A stretch of DNA of 15,218 nt from Campylobacterales bacterium (lineage in GTDB: Bacteria > Campylobacterota > Campylobacteria > Campylobacterales > SZUA-545), in NCBI GenBank assembly GCA_025800305.1, contig JAOXRY010000369.1, forward strand, positions 1 to 15,218, read 5' to 3'. A program made the position numbers and the translations under genes. Under the pieces are notes generated by a model. That model ran no database searches. It saw only the letters and a program-made list of their open reading frames with translations, and had not been told where the DNA came from. Every line of letters starts with the position of its first letter. Position 1 is the stretch's first letter. Of this stretch, positions 1 through 6,052 are shown one piece after another.

Positions 1-237
1 GTTGGTTGTAAAGTTGAAGTAGCTGATATCAATGCTATTGAAACAAAATTAGAAAGTGAAATAGCAGAGGATGTGAAACGTGTTCTAGAGCAATTAAAAA
101 GAGGAAGTTACCACCACTACTTTGGTTTTAACAAAGCCTTAGAAGAGGAAGGTGTAAGTGAGGGTTGTTGTTCTTTAGGTGATGATTACTGTTTAGAAGC
201 TGACCATAAAATTATGAGACCGAAAAAAAGACACTAA
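1..237 (+). CDS. DUF2202-type ferritin-like protein, C-terminal fragment (5' end outside window)
   Basis: This is an open frame from base 1 to a TAA at 235-237, giving the last 78 residues of a protein that starts upstream of the window. The visible part has an acidic helix (VEVADINAIETKLESEIAED), then LKRGSYHHYFGFNKAL, then a Cys-rich tail with GCCSLGDDYC. The pattern of a VxDI helix followed by a GSYxHxxxFxxAL helix matches my memory of the C-terminal half of DUF2202 proteins, a ferritin-like four-helix family of unknown function. The family call is by motif resemblance only. The three Cys near the end and the HH pair could be metal ligands, which is inference. It is the only + strand gene here, converges on msrA, and is closed by the terminator that follows it. 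Confidence 0.6.
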   Translation, partial: VGCKVEVADINAIETKLESEIAEDVKRVLEQLKRGSYHHYFGFNKALEEEGVSEGCCSLGDDYCLEADHKIMRPKKRH

Positions 238-243
238 GTTTTT

Positions 244-284
244 GATGAAACCCATCTTGGGTTTCATCTTTAGAATTTTTTTTC
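244..284 (+). terminator. Intrinsic terminator of the DUF2202-like gene
   Basis: A perfect 10-bp inverted repeat, GATGAAACCC (244-253) and GGGTTTCATC (259-268), encloses a 5-base loop. It is followed by TTT and, after AGAA, by a run of eight T (276-283). It begins 7 bases after the stop of the upstream + strand gene. The T-run lies inside the msrA 3' end on the other strand. Read on the - strand the same stem is followed by CAAAAACTTAG and not a T-run, so it is a good terminator only for rightward transcription. It may still act as a 3' stabilising hairpin for msrA mRNA. Confidence 0.85.
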
Positions 285-752
285 GTAAGAGTGGCAGTAT
301 GGGGCTTTATTATGTTTGAAATAATAGTCTTGATGATACTCTTCCGCTGGGTAGAAAGGAACATCAGTTTTTCTTAGTTCTGTAACAACTTTATACCCTT
401 TATCTTTTAAGATCTCGATGAGTTTTTCAGCACTCTTTTTTTGCTTCTCATCCTCATAAAAAATAGCAGAAATATATTGCTCTCCAATATCTGGCCCTTG
501 ACCGTTTTCTTGCCCTTGATCATGAATTTCAAAAAACAGTTTTGTTAATGTTTCATAACTTACAATTGCTGGGTCAAACTCTACTTTTACAACCTCAATA
601 TGCCCAGTATTTCTATAACAAACATCTTCATAAGTAGGATTTAGAGTGTGTCCACCCATATACCCACTAATAGCAGATTTCACCCCATCAAGCTTCTCGT
701 AATGATACTCCACACCCCAAAAACATCCACCTGCAAAGTATGCATTTTCCAT
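270..752 (-). CDS. msrA: Peptide-methionine (S)-S-oxide reductase MsrA
   Basis: MsrA reduces the S-epimer of methionine sulfoxide, free or in proteins, using thiol chemistry and normally thioredoxin. The 160-aa protein has the family hallmark GGCFWG at residues 8-13 with catalytic Cys10. It also has GYMGG (30-34), the YEDVCYRNTGHIEVV block (41-55), QGPDIGEQYIS (85-95) and FYPAEEYHQDYY (133-144). Cys153 near the C-terminus is a candidate resolving cysteine. The length is typical of a cytoplasmic single-domain MsrA with no signal peptide. The usual HDPTQ-NRQG stretch is replaced by HDQGQENGQG at 77-86, a variation in the family and not damage. The ATG at 752-750 directly follows the msrB stop, and AAGGAG seven bases upstream, inside the msrB 3' end, supports this start and coupled translation. 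Confidence 0.95.
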   Translation of the reverse strand: MENAYFAGGCFWGVEYHYEKLDGVKSAISGYMGGHTLNPTYEDVCYRNTGHIEVVKVEFDPAIVSYETLTKLFFEIHDQGQENGQGPDIGEQYISAIFYEDEKQKKSAEKLIEILKDKGYKVVTELRKTDVPFYPAEEYHQDYYFKHNKAPYCHSYEKKF

Positions 753-1112
753 TTATGACTCCTTAGGGATAAAGTTCATAGAGATAGAATTAACACAGTG
801 CCTAGTATTTTTCTGTGTAAATCCCTCTCCTAAGAACACATGACCAAGATGACCACCACAATTAGCACAGATAATCTCAATTCTCATTCCATCTGCGTCA
901 GGAACTCTTGTTACAGCTCCTTCAATCTCATCATCAAAGCTTGGCCATCCACAGTTGGAATTGAACTTATCACTGGATCTATAAAGAGGAGTATCACACT
1001 GTTTACAAGTGTATGTTCCTTCCTCTTTATTATCTGTATATTTCCCAGTATAAGGGTGTTCTGTCCCTTTATGAAGGATTACGTACTCTTCTTCTTTTGT
1101 TAGTTTATTCAT
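753..1112 (-). CDS. msrB: Peptide-methionine (R)-S-oxide reductase MsrB
   Basis: MsrB reduces the R-epimer of protein-bound methionine sulfoxide, complementing MsrA. The 119-aa protein has the two zinc-binding CxxC pairs (Cys36/39 and Cys82/85), the NCGWPSF motif (Cys54, the usual resolving position) and the catalytic RHCVNSISMNF motif with Cys106. This is a complete stand-alone MsrB domain without export signal. AAGGA lies 7-8 bases before the ATG and almost touches the stop of the upstream ATPase gene (12-base gap). The TAA abuts the msrA ATG. Separate msrB and msrA genes in one transcript are a common alternative to the MsrAB fusion. Here they appear to be the distal part of the ATPase operon, as no clear promoter is visible just upstream. 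Confidence 0.95.
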   Translation of the reverse strand: MNKLTKEEEYVILHKGTEHPYTGKYTDNKEEGTYTCKQCDTPLYRSSDKFNSNCGWPSFDDEIEGAVTRVPDADGMRIEIICANCGGHLGHVFLGEGFTQKNTRHCVNSISMNFIPKES

Positions 1113-1124
1113 TTTAAATCCTTG

Positions 1125-3152
1125 TTAGATTTTGTATTTTTTCTTGGAAATTTCTACATCTTCTAAAATTTCATTAACACTCTCTTGAAGTTCACTTCCC
1201 ATTTTTTTGATTTCATGTGGAAAATTATCTTCTACAAGTTTCATAAGAGCATACCATAGAGGTTTATAGTGTTCTTTTAAATTGTATTCTTCTATTTCTA
1301 AAAATTCTTTTGCTTTATATAGTTGTCCCTTTGACATAAGCAAAGTAATATATTGTGGGATACTTTCTTCATTATTAAGGAAATCTTTATATTGTAACCA
1401 TTCTAAAAAAATCTTATAACTTTTTGAAAAATTTTCATTCCATAAGAAAATTATTGCAGATACAAAAAGACTTGAAAGATTTTTTTCTTGATTTATAGCT
1501 TGTTCCATAATTTGCATTGCTGTTTCTCGTTTTTTATTTTTTGTAAAATATAACGAAGCTAAAAGGGAAAGTTCATTACTATCTAATTTGTTGATTTTCT
1601 GTGATAAAGTTTTTTCGATTTCATTTGTTGTCTTATTTATATCTTCTAAATGTTGTATTATTTGTAAAGTATTTGAAATCTCTTCTGATTGTTTTTTAAT
1701 TCTTTTTAATTCTTTTATTGCAAGTTTATAATTTTTTTTAGATAAATAATTTACAAAATTTTCGTAGATTTCTTTATCTGAAAGTGATAGCTCTTTTACA
1801 AAATTAGAATTTAAACTTGATAAATAACTAAAAGTTTCTTGTTTAATTGTATCTTCTATATCAGAGTCTAGTCCTGTATACCTAAGTGCCTCACTCATAT
1901 AATAAGCGTATTTTTCATCTAACTTACCGTATCTAATTTGTTGTAAAAATTTTTCTGCTCTTTGTTTCAACTCCTTAGGAGTACACCAAGAAACCAAAAG
2001 TTTCACGAGCCATTCAACTCTTTGTCTATCCTTTTTCCTACCAAATCGCATCAGATACCAGATATTAAAAAACCGTTCTTGGATTTTATAGATCTTATTT
2101 TTCCCTGTAGTTTCAAACTCAACAATCTGAAACTTCTCTAATCTCTTTAATTGGGCAGAAACCTCCTTACTCTCCATTCTTGTTTTTTTAGCAATCTCTT
2201 TTGTCAGCATTCCATCCCAGTTCATTGCTATTGTATGGACAATGTCTTGGAGGGTTTCTGGAAGCTCGTCCATTCTATCTTTATAAAGAGGGGTTGCTTC
2301 ATCTAAGATCTGAACAAGATCTTCAAAAGCATCTCCTTTGTCATCAATAAAAACATCTAAGAGCATAATTAGAGTTCTTGGAACTCCCCCTGTTAGTCTT
2401 CTAAGGGTTTCTACTCTTCTAGGAGATGTTTTTAATATTGACTCTATTATTTTTTTCTGTTCATCATTTCCTACAGTTTTTAGAAACTCAATACTATCTT
2501 CTTGGTTAAGTCCTGTTAGTTTTACAATATTGAAAAATTCATAAAAAGGTTTTCCATAGTCATAGTGTTGTTCTATCATCTTTGTTGAGCCACCAACTAT
2601 TCTAAAAGAGGTACTTTCAAGCATAATCTCCCGAAGTTGTCTTTGTCCTTTCTCTTTTAGTTTTCCTAGAAGTTCATCTATATTGTCAATAAGAAGAATG
2701 AGTTTTTTATTTTTCTCTTTAAGAGCTTTTTCTAGATATGAAAAACATTTTAAATCGTAATCTTCATCATCAAAGTGTTTCTCCATTTTGTCTAAAACAT
2801 CTGGAAATTCATCTTCATAGATCGATTGAAGATAATCAGCAACTTCTTCCCAAAGACGACAAAGAGATCTTATCTGATACTGCTCTTCTGCAAACTTTAC
2901 AGGAAGAAGAAATTTTGAAAGTTCTTTATCTCTTCTAATTTCTAGCTCTATTTTTCGTAAAAGAGTTGTTTTTCCCTGTCCTCTTTGTCCAATAAGAATA
3001 TAGTGTTGGTTTTGTATGTTGTAATCACTGTTTTTAATATCATCAAAGATCTCATCAAAAATATCTGTTCTTACAACAAACTTTGACAAGAAATCTTTTT
3101 CGTTGATCTCATTTGGATTGTATTTATATCTTGAATAACTAATTTGCGACAT
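1125..3152 (-). CDS. P-loop ATPase with winged-helix and helical-repeat C-terminus (STAND/archaeal-ATPase-like)
   Basis: The 675-aa protein looks cytoplasmic, with no signal peptide and no TM segment. It has Walker A GQRGQGKT at residues 55-62 (Lys61), Walker B LILLIDNID at 151-159 (Asp156), a sensor-1-like RIVGGST at 184-190 and GGVPRT at 255-260. That order is typical of AAA/STAND ATPases. Residues about 300-360 look like a winged helix (LTKEIAKKTRMESKEVSAQL then a beta wing), followed by the RFFNIWYLMRFGRK block seen in archaeal-type ATPases. The last 300 residues are helix-rich and may be TPR-like (inference). Its start lies inside the upstream ATPase gene (14-base overlap), so the two are probably translated together. 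The specific function is unknown. Similar ATPases occur in signalling, DNA-maintenance and defence loci, and nothing visible decides between these. Confidence 0.75.
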   Translation of the reverse strand: MSQISYSRYKYNPNEINEKDFLSKFVVRTDIFDEIFDDIKNSDYNIQNQHYILIGQRGQGKTTLLRKIELEIRRDKELSKFLLPVKFAEEQYQIRSLCRLWEEVADYLQSIYEDEFPDVLDKMEKHFDDEDYDLKCFSYLEKALKEKNKKLILLIDNIDELLGKLKEKGQRQLREIMLESTSFRIVGGSTKMIEQHYDYGKPFYEFFNIVKLTGLNQEDSIEFLKTVGNDEQKKIIESILKTSPRRVETLRRLTGGVPRTLIMLLDVFIDDKGDAFEDLVQILDEATPLYKDRMDELPETLQDIVHTIAMNWDGMLTKEIAKKTRMESKEVSAQLKRLEKFQIVEFETTGKNKIYKIQERFFNIWYLMRFGRKKDRQRVEWLVKLLVSWCTPKELKQRAEKFLQQIRYGKLDEKYAYYMSEALRYTGLDSDIEDTIKQETFSYLSSLNSNFVKELSLSDKEIYENFVNYLSKKNYKLAIKELKRIKKQSEEISNTLQIIQHLEDINKTTNEIEKTLSQKINKLDSNELSLLASLYFTKNKKRETAMQIMEQAINQEKNLSSLFVSAIIFLWNENFSKSYKIFLEWLQYKDFLNNEESIPQYITLLMSKGQLYKAKEFLEIEEYNLKEHYKPLWYALMKLVEDNFPHEIKKMGSELQESVNEILEDVEISKKKYKI

Positions 3153-4299
3153 TTTTACTCCACCACATTCTTAATATTGGAGAGTTGAATCTATAGGATC
3201 TCTCTTGTTCTATATATGTTATGTATCCGTCATATTCTAAAGAGTGGATAATCTCTTTGCTTTCATCATTTTCTATTTTATGTTTATCAGCTAGATTGGA
3301 GATCTCTTTCTTTTCTATTTTTATATTATTTGAGGTGTAATTTAAAACTTCTTTTGCAAAGAGATAGGCTTCATTTTCCAGACCTTCTCTTAATTTTATT
3401 TGCCAACTATCAAAATAGTTTCTGTGTTCAATAGATCTTTCAATCGCTTCTTCTATTAGTGATTCATTAATTGTAGGGTTCTTTTTACAAAGTTTTTTAG
3501 TTTCTTGTAAAATGAGTTGAATATAAAAAGGGATAAGCCACTCTATTTTTTCAATTAGAAAATCTATATGGCTTTCTTCTAAATTAAAATAGTTTAAATC
3601 ACAGATTTTTTTAATAAAATCTTTTGCTTCATCTTTTGTAAGAGGAGGTACCTTGATATTTCCAAGATCGTTGATATGTTTGCTTCCACTTATCCTTTTT
3701 ACTACACTTTCAAGACCAATTGAACCTGTATAGATAAAAAGTGTTTTTTCTGATAGTTTTAGATCTTGTCTTATTTCATGGTGGGTTTTTAAAAGAGATA
3801 AAGCACTTTTCTCACCTTCATATTTAATAATATTCTCAATAGTTTGGGCAAACTCATCAATCATAATAACTATTTTATGAGAGCTATCTAGATCTTTAAT
3901 TAGTCTGATAAAGGCATCTTTATAGTTAAGAAGTTTCCCATCTCCAAACTCTACTCCAGATAGAGAGACTTTCTTAATTTTAATATTTTTAATTTTTTCT
4001 AAAAAAGTTTTGCTTGTTGATTTAATTGAGTCTATAAACTCTTCTTCCTCTAAATGGTTAAATAGCTTTTGCCAAAATTCATTTTCATTATCTGCTGATT
4101 CGGTATTAATATAGATTGGAATGTAGTTTTCTTTTGGCTCATCAAAGACTTTATACATGATAGAAGTCTTTCCAACTCTTCTTGGTGCAGAAATTAATAT
4201 ATGTGTGTTATTGTCTAATTGTTCCCAAATTTCCTCAACTTCATCATCTCTATCCCAGAAATTGTCACCTCTTACAGCAGGTCCAACAATAAAAGCCAT
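3139..4299 (-). CDS. Archaeal-type P-loop ATPase, first of an overlapping ATPase pair
   Basis: The 386-aa protein opens with a GRDDEV-like lead-in (WDRDDEVEEIWEQL, 15-28). Walker A APRRVGKTS is at 38-46 (Lys44), Walker B IVIMIDEF at 143-150 (Asp148, Glu149) and a sensor-1-like LFIYTGSIGLE at 187-197. The C-terminus (about 305-380) looks like a winged helix and ends in YRFNSPILRMWW, a signature of the archaeal ATPase/ORC-CDC6-like superfamily. The family role is ATP-driven conformational switching; the partner or nucleic-acid target cannot be read. The ATG at 4299 has AAGGA about 8 bases upstream, and a strong promoter sits 30-60 bases further up. The 3' end overlaps the next ATPase by 14 bases. 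Both ATPases keep intact Walker motifs, so neither looks like a dead subunit. Confidence 0.75.
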   Translation of the reverse strand: MAFIVGPAVRGDNFWDRDDEVEEIWEQLDNNTHILISAPRRVGKTSIMYKVFDEPKENYIPIYINTESADNENEFWQKLFNHLEEEEFIDSIKSTSKTFLEKIKNIKIKKVSLSGVEFGDGKLLNYKDAFIRLIKDLDSSHKIVIMIDEFAQTIENIIKYEGEKSALSLLKTHHEIRQDLKLSEKTLFIYTGSIGLESVVKRISGSKHINDLGNIKVPPLTKDEAKDFIKKICDLNYFNLEESHIDFLIEKIEWLIPFYIQLILQETKKLCKKNPTINESLIEEAIERSIEHRNYFDSWQIKLREGLENEAYLFAKEVLNYTSNNIKIEKKEISNLADKHKIENDESKEIIHSLEYDGYITYIEQERSYRFNSPILRMWWSKNVAN

Positions 4300-4309
4300 A
4301 TAAGATCCT

Positions 4310-4329
4310 TAACAAAATATTTTTTGTTA
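4310..4329. promoter_or_regulatory. Second, imperfect copy of the operator over the start-site region
   Basis: TAACAAAA (4310-4317) and TTTTGTTA (4322-4329) form 8-bp perfect arms around TATT. The element has the same length and near-identical arms as the perfect palindrome. The centres are 27 bp apart, about 2.5 helical turns. It touches the end of the -10 and covers the expected transcription start. A degenerate third copy or half-site, with TTTTTGTC at 4372-4379, lies another step upstream at the end of alkC. Confidence 0.5.
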
Positions 4330-4357
4330 GTTTATATGACAAAAATATTTTTGTCAA
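4329..4357 (-). promoter_or_regulatory. Sigma70-type promoter of the ATPase pair-msrBA operon
   Basis: On the - strand a perfect -35 TTGACA (4357-4352) is followed after 17 bases by TAAACT (4334-4329), part of the longer TATAAACT. TATAAA at 15-base spacing is an alternative -10. Transcription would start near 4322, leaving a leader of about 20 bases with AAGGA before the ATG at 4299. This is the best promoter match in the window. It is followed by four closely packed or overlapping genes with no terminator seen between them. Confidence 0.7.
4337..4356. promoter_or_regulatory. Perfect 20-bp palindromic operator between -35 and -10
   Basis: TGACAAAAATATTTTTGTCA is its own reverse complement over all 20 bases. 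It overlaps the -35 hexamer and fills the spacer of the ATPase promoter. That is the classic place for a repressor dimer that blocks RNA polymerase. The regulator is not identifiable: no small stand-alone HTH gene lies in the window. The winged-helix ATPases themselves or an unlinked TetR/MarR-like factor are possible (inference). Confidence 0.7.
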
Positions 4358-4378
4358 TAGTTTTAACAACATTTTTGT

Positions 4379-5476
4379 CTAGTGGCTATCTCCAATTAGT
4401 TGAAAATCTTTTGTAACAAACTTTCTTCCATTAATTATCAAAGTTATCTTATGTGTTCCACTATAGTATTTTCTTGTTGTGACAATCTTGAAAGAGTGGA
4501 AAGTTTCGACTTTTTTTGTTTTGTCTGTGTAATTTCCCTCTGAGATCTTAAAAACCTTTTTTCCTGTTTTTCCTTTTTGTCTTACCATTTCTAGTTCGTA
4601 TTCAAGACGGATTTTTCCAAGTTGTTTTTTTGAACTTATTTGGAAAGAGAAAGGGATCTTCTCTCCTACATCTACTTTTTTTAAGATCTGAAAGTCTGAG
4701 AGTGTTATATCTTTTGGATCTGTAAATCCAAAAAGAGTCATTATCTCTTCATTTCCATCTTTTAAAAGGGTTCGGCATCCGTGTTTTAAAAGTTTGTCTC
4801 TATTGGTGTTTTTACCAATCCATTTTTTTGTAATTTCTATTAGAAGATCTGAATTGTCTTTTGAGATGTCATTGAGATTGTTAGCAACACTTCTTCGGAC
4901 ATACTCAATGTCATCATCTTTTAATTTTTCTAAGATCTCCAGCATAGGTGTTGGATCTTTTTTAAAAGAAGGAAGAGCGATTGCCCAAGGAAGCCTAGAT
5001 CTTGAACCTTCACTTGCCAATCTTCGAATATGCTCATTATTAGATTCAGCCCATTTTTTCATTACTGCCATCATCTCTTTTTCATATTTGATAATAAAAG
5101 GACGAACGGCAAACTCACAGCTAGAATCAATAGTAAAGATCTCAAAAGCTTTTATAGACTCATCAAAATAGTCCAGTCCATAGACTTCTACATAGTCTTG
5201 AAAAACCATATTTTGAAGAGCTAAATCGTAGTTTTGAATTGTTGGATAGGTTTCTTTTAAGATCTTAATAGCTTCTAGATACTCTTTTGGTAAAAACTCT
5301 CCTAAAGAAAGAGTAATATGTCTCATTCTTTCTTTAAGCTCTTTTGATTCCCAGTTTTTGTCTAGTACGGTTTTTGTGAAATTCTCTTTATCAAACTCTT
5401 TGTAGTTTTCTAAAAGTTTGTCAGAAAGTAGGTCTATATATTCTTTGTTAAATAAGTTTTTAAAAGGTTCTGCCAT
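4379..5476 (-). CDS. alkC: DNA glycosylase AlkC, form with C-terminal Ig-like domain
   Basis: AlkC enzymes are HEAT-like-repeat glycosylases that remove cationic alkylated bases (3-methyladenine, 3-methylcytosine) without base flipping, starting base excision repair. The 365-aa protein begins with MAEPFKNLFN, the typical AlkC opening. It carries the conserved HEAT-repeat stretch HIRRLASEGSRSRLPWA (149-165) and a following repeat with YVRRSVANNLNDISKD (192-207). Residues about 265-360 are beta-rich (VGEKIPFSF, GKTGKKVFK, FKIVTTRKYYSGTHKITLIING). They match the Ig-like domain of the AlkC subclass that has one. The start is the first ATG after the upstream stop, with a 9-base gap to the GNAT gene and only a weak, distant GGA as ribosome site, so translation may depend on coupling. 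No terminator is seen after its TAG, so read-through into the ATPase operon is possible. Confidence 0.85.
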   Translation of the reverse strand: MAEPFKNLFNKEYIDLLSDKLLENYKEFDKENFTKTVLDKNWESKELKERMRHITLSLGEFLPKEYLEAIKILKETYPTIQNYDLALQNMVFQDYVEVYGLDYFDESIKAFEIFTIDSSCEFAVRPFIIKYEKEMMAVMKKWAESNNEHIRRLASEGSRSRLPWAIALPSFKKDPTPMLEILEKLKDDDIEYVRRSVANNLNDISKDNSDLLIEITKKWIGKNTNRDKLLKHGCRTLLKDGNEEIMTLFGFTDPKDITLSDFQILKKVDVGEKIPFSFQISSKKQLGKIRLEYELEMVRQKGKTGKKVFKISEGNYTDKTKKVETFHSFKIVTTRKYYSGTHKITLIINGRKFVTKDFQLIGDSH

Positions 5477-5485
5477 TAAATTAGT

Positions 5486-5929
5486 TTAGATCCAAAGAAT
5501 CATCTCTAAAAAATCCCCTTTATGAAGGGTTCTTTTAAATCCGATTTTTTCGTAAAATTTAATAGCAGGAACGTTACTCTCTTTTACTTTGAGATAGATG
5601 TTGGTCAGATCTAAAGTGATGATAAACTCTTTGAGAATTCTCTTTCCATAGCCTTTGCCCATATTGTGTGGATCAACGTAGATTCCTATCTCAGCTTTGG
5701 TTTTTTCTATATTTTCAAGATAGATAACTCCAATAGGTTCTTTTAAAATAGCCAAAAAATATTGAGTGTGAGTATCTGTTTTTAACTTGTCAATGAACCT
5801 GTAGTGTTCTTCAGGGGTGATGACTTTTGATTGGGCCATTTGAGATCTAACAGAGTAGCTATTTCTCCATTTTAAGACCAAGTCTCTTTCACTGCCAGTT
5901 AGTTCTGTAAAATTTTTATATTTAATCAC
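5486..5929 (-). CDS. pseH: PseH-like GNAT N-acetyltransferase
   Basis: PseH acetylates UDP-4-amino-4,6-dideoxy-N-acetyl-beta-L-altrosamine from acetyl-CoA in pseudaminic-acid synthesis, the sugar used on flagellin in Campylobacterota. The 147-aa protein matches the Campylobacter PseH pattern as I recall it: N-terminal MIKYKNFTEL, LVLKWRN (17-23) and EEHYRFIDKL (40-49). It has the GNAT acetyl-CoA motif GIYVDPHNMGKGYGKRIL (82-99) and C-terminal ESNVPAIKFYEKIGF (117-131). The start is GTG (5929-5927), supported by AGAAGG seven bases upstream. No other pse gene is in the window, and it forms a two-gene unit with alkC. It could therefore be a PseH paralogue with another substrate, such as a RimI-like protein acetyltransferase. 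Confidence 0.7.
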   Translation of the reverse strand: MIKYKNFTELTGSERDLVLKWRNSYSVRSQMAQSKVITPEEHYRFIDKLKTDTHTQYFLAILKEPIGVIYLENIEKTKAEIGIYVDPHNMGKGYGKRILKEFIITLDLTNIYLKVKESNVPAIKFYEKIGFKRTLHKGDFLEMILWI

Positions 5930-5956
5930 TGGTAAACCTTCTTACTCATAAGTTAT

Positions 5957-5985
5957 ATATTACAATAACCAACTAAATAAACCAA
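5957..5985 (-). promoter_or_regulatory. Weak candidate promoter for pseH-alkC
   Basis: The 123 bases between the kinase stop and pseH are AT-rich. On the - strand TTGGTT (5985-5980) and TAATAT (5962-5957) are 17 bases apart, with a T-rich stretch before a TTG just upstream of the -10. A poor -35 with an A/T-rich upstream region is usual for Campylobacterota promoters. In AT-rich DNA such matches arise easily. No convincing terminator hairpin for the kinase is seen in the rest of this gap. Confidence 0.3.
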
Positions 5986-6052
5986 AAGAACTTGGAGATT
6001 TATGGTAAATATGTACTTGAATGTGTTTCTACAAGAAGCAGTTAATAATCTT

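Noticed and set aside
244..268. Bidirectional terminator also serving msrA
   Set aside because: The stem is perfect, but on the - strand it is followed by CAAAAACTTAG and not a T-run, so terminator function for msrA is not supported.
840..1103. 87-codon + strand frame antisense to msrB
   Set aside because: It lies wholly inside a well-supported gene, has low-complexity Ser/Phe/Ile content and no recognisable motif; a shadow of msrB.
1113..1124. Own promoter for msrBA immediately upstream of msrB
   Set aside because: The gap is 12 bases, and the last part of the ATPase gene shows no convincing -35/-10 pair.
2338..2938. Two + strand frames inside the long ATPase gene
   Set aside because: Antisense to the P-loop ATPase coding region, without ribosome sites or family motifs.
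4794..5171. 125-codon + strand frame antisense to alkC
   Set aside because: The opposite strand encodes the conserved AlkC HEAT-repeat core; the + frame is Ser/Leu/Phe-rich shadow sequence.
5930..6052. Terminator or small RNA in the kinase-pseH gap
   Set aside because: Only a 4-5 bp stem (TTCT/AGAA) without a T-run was found; too weak to call.
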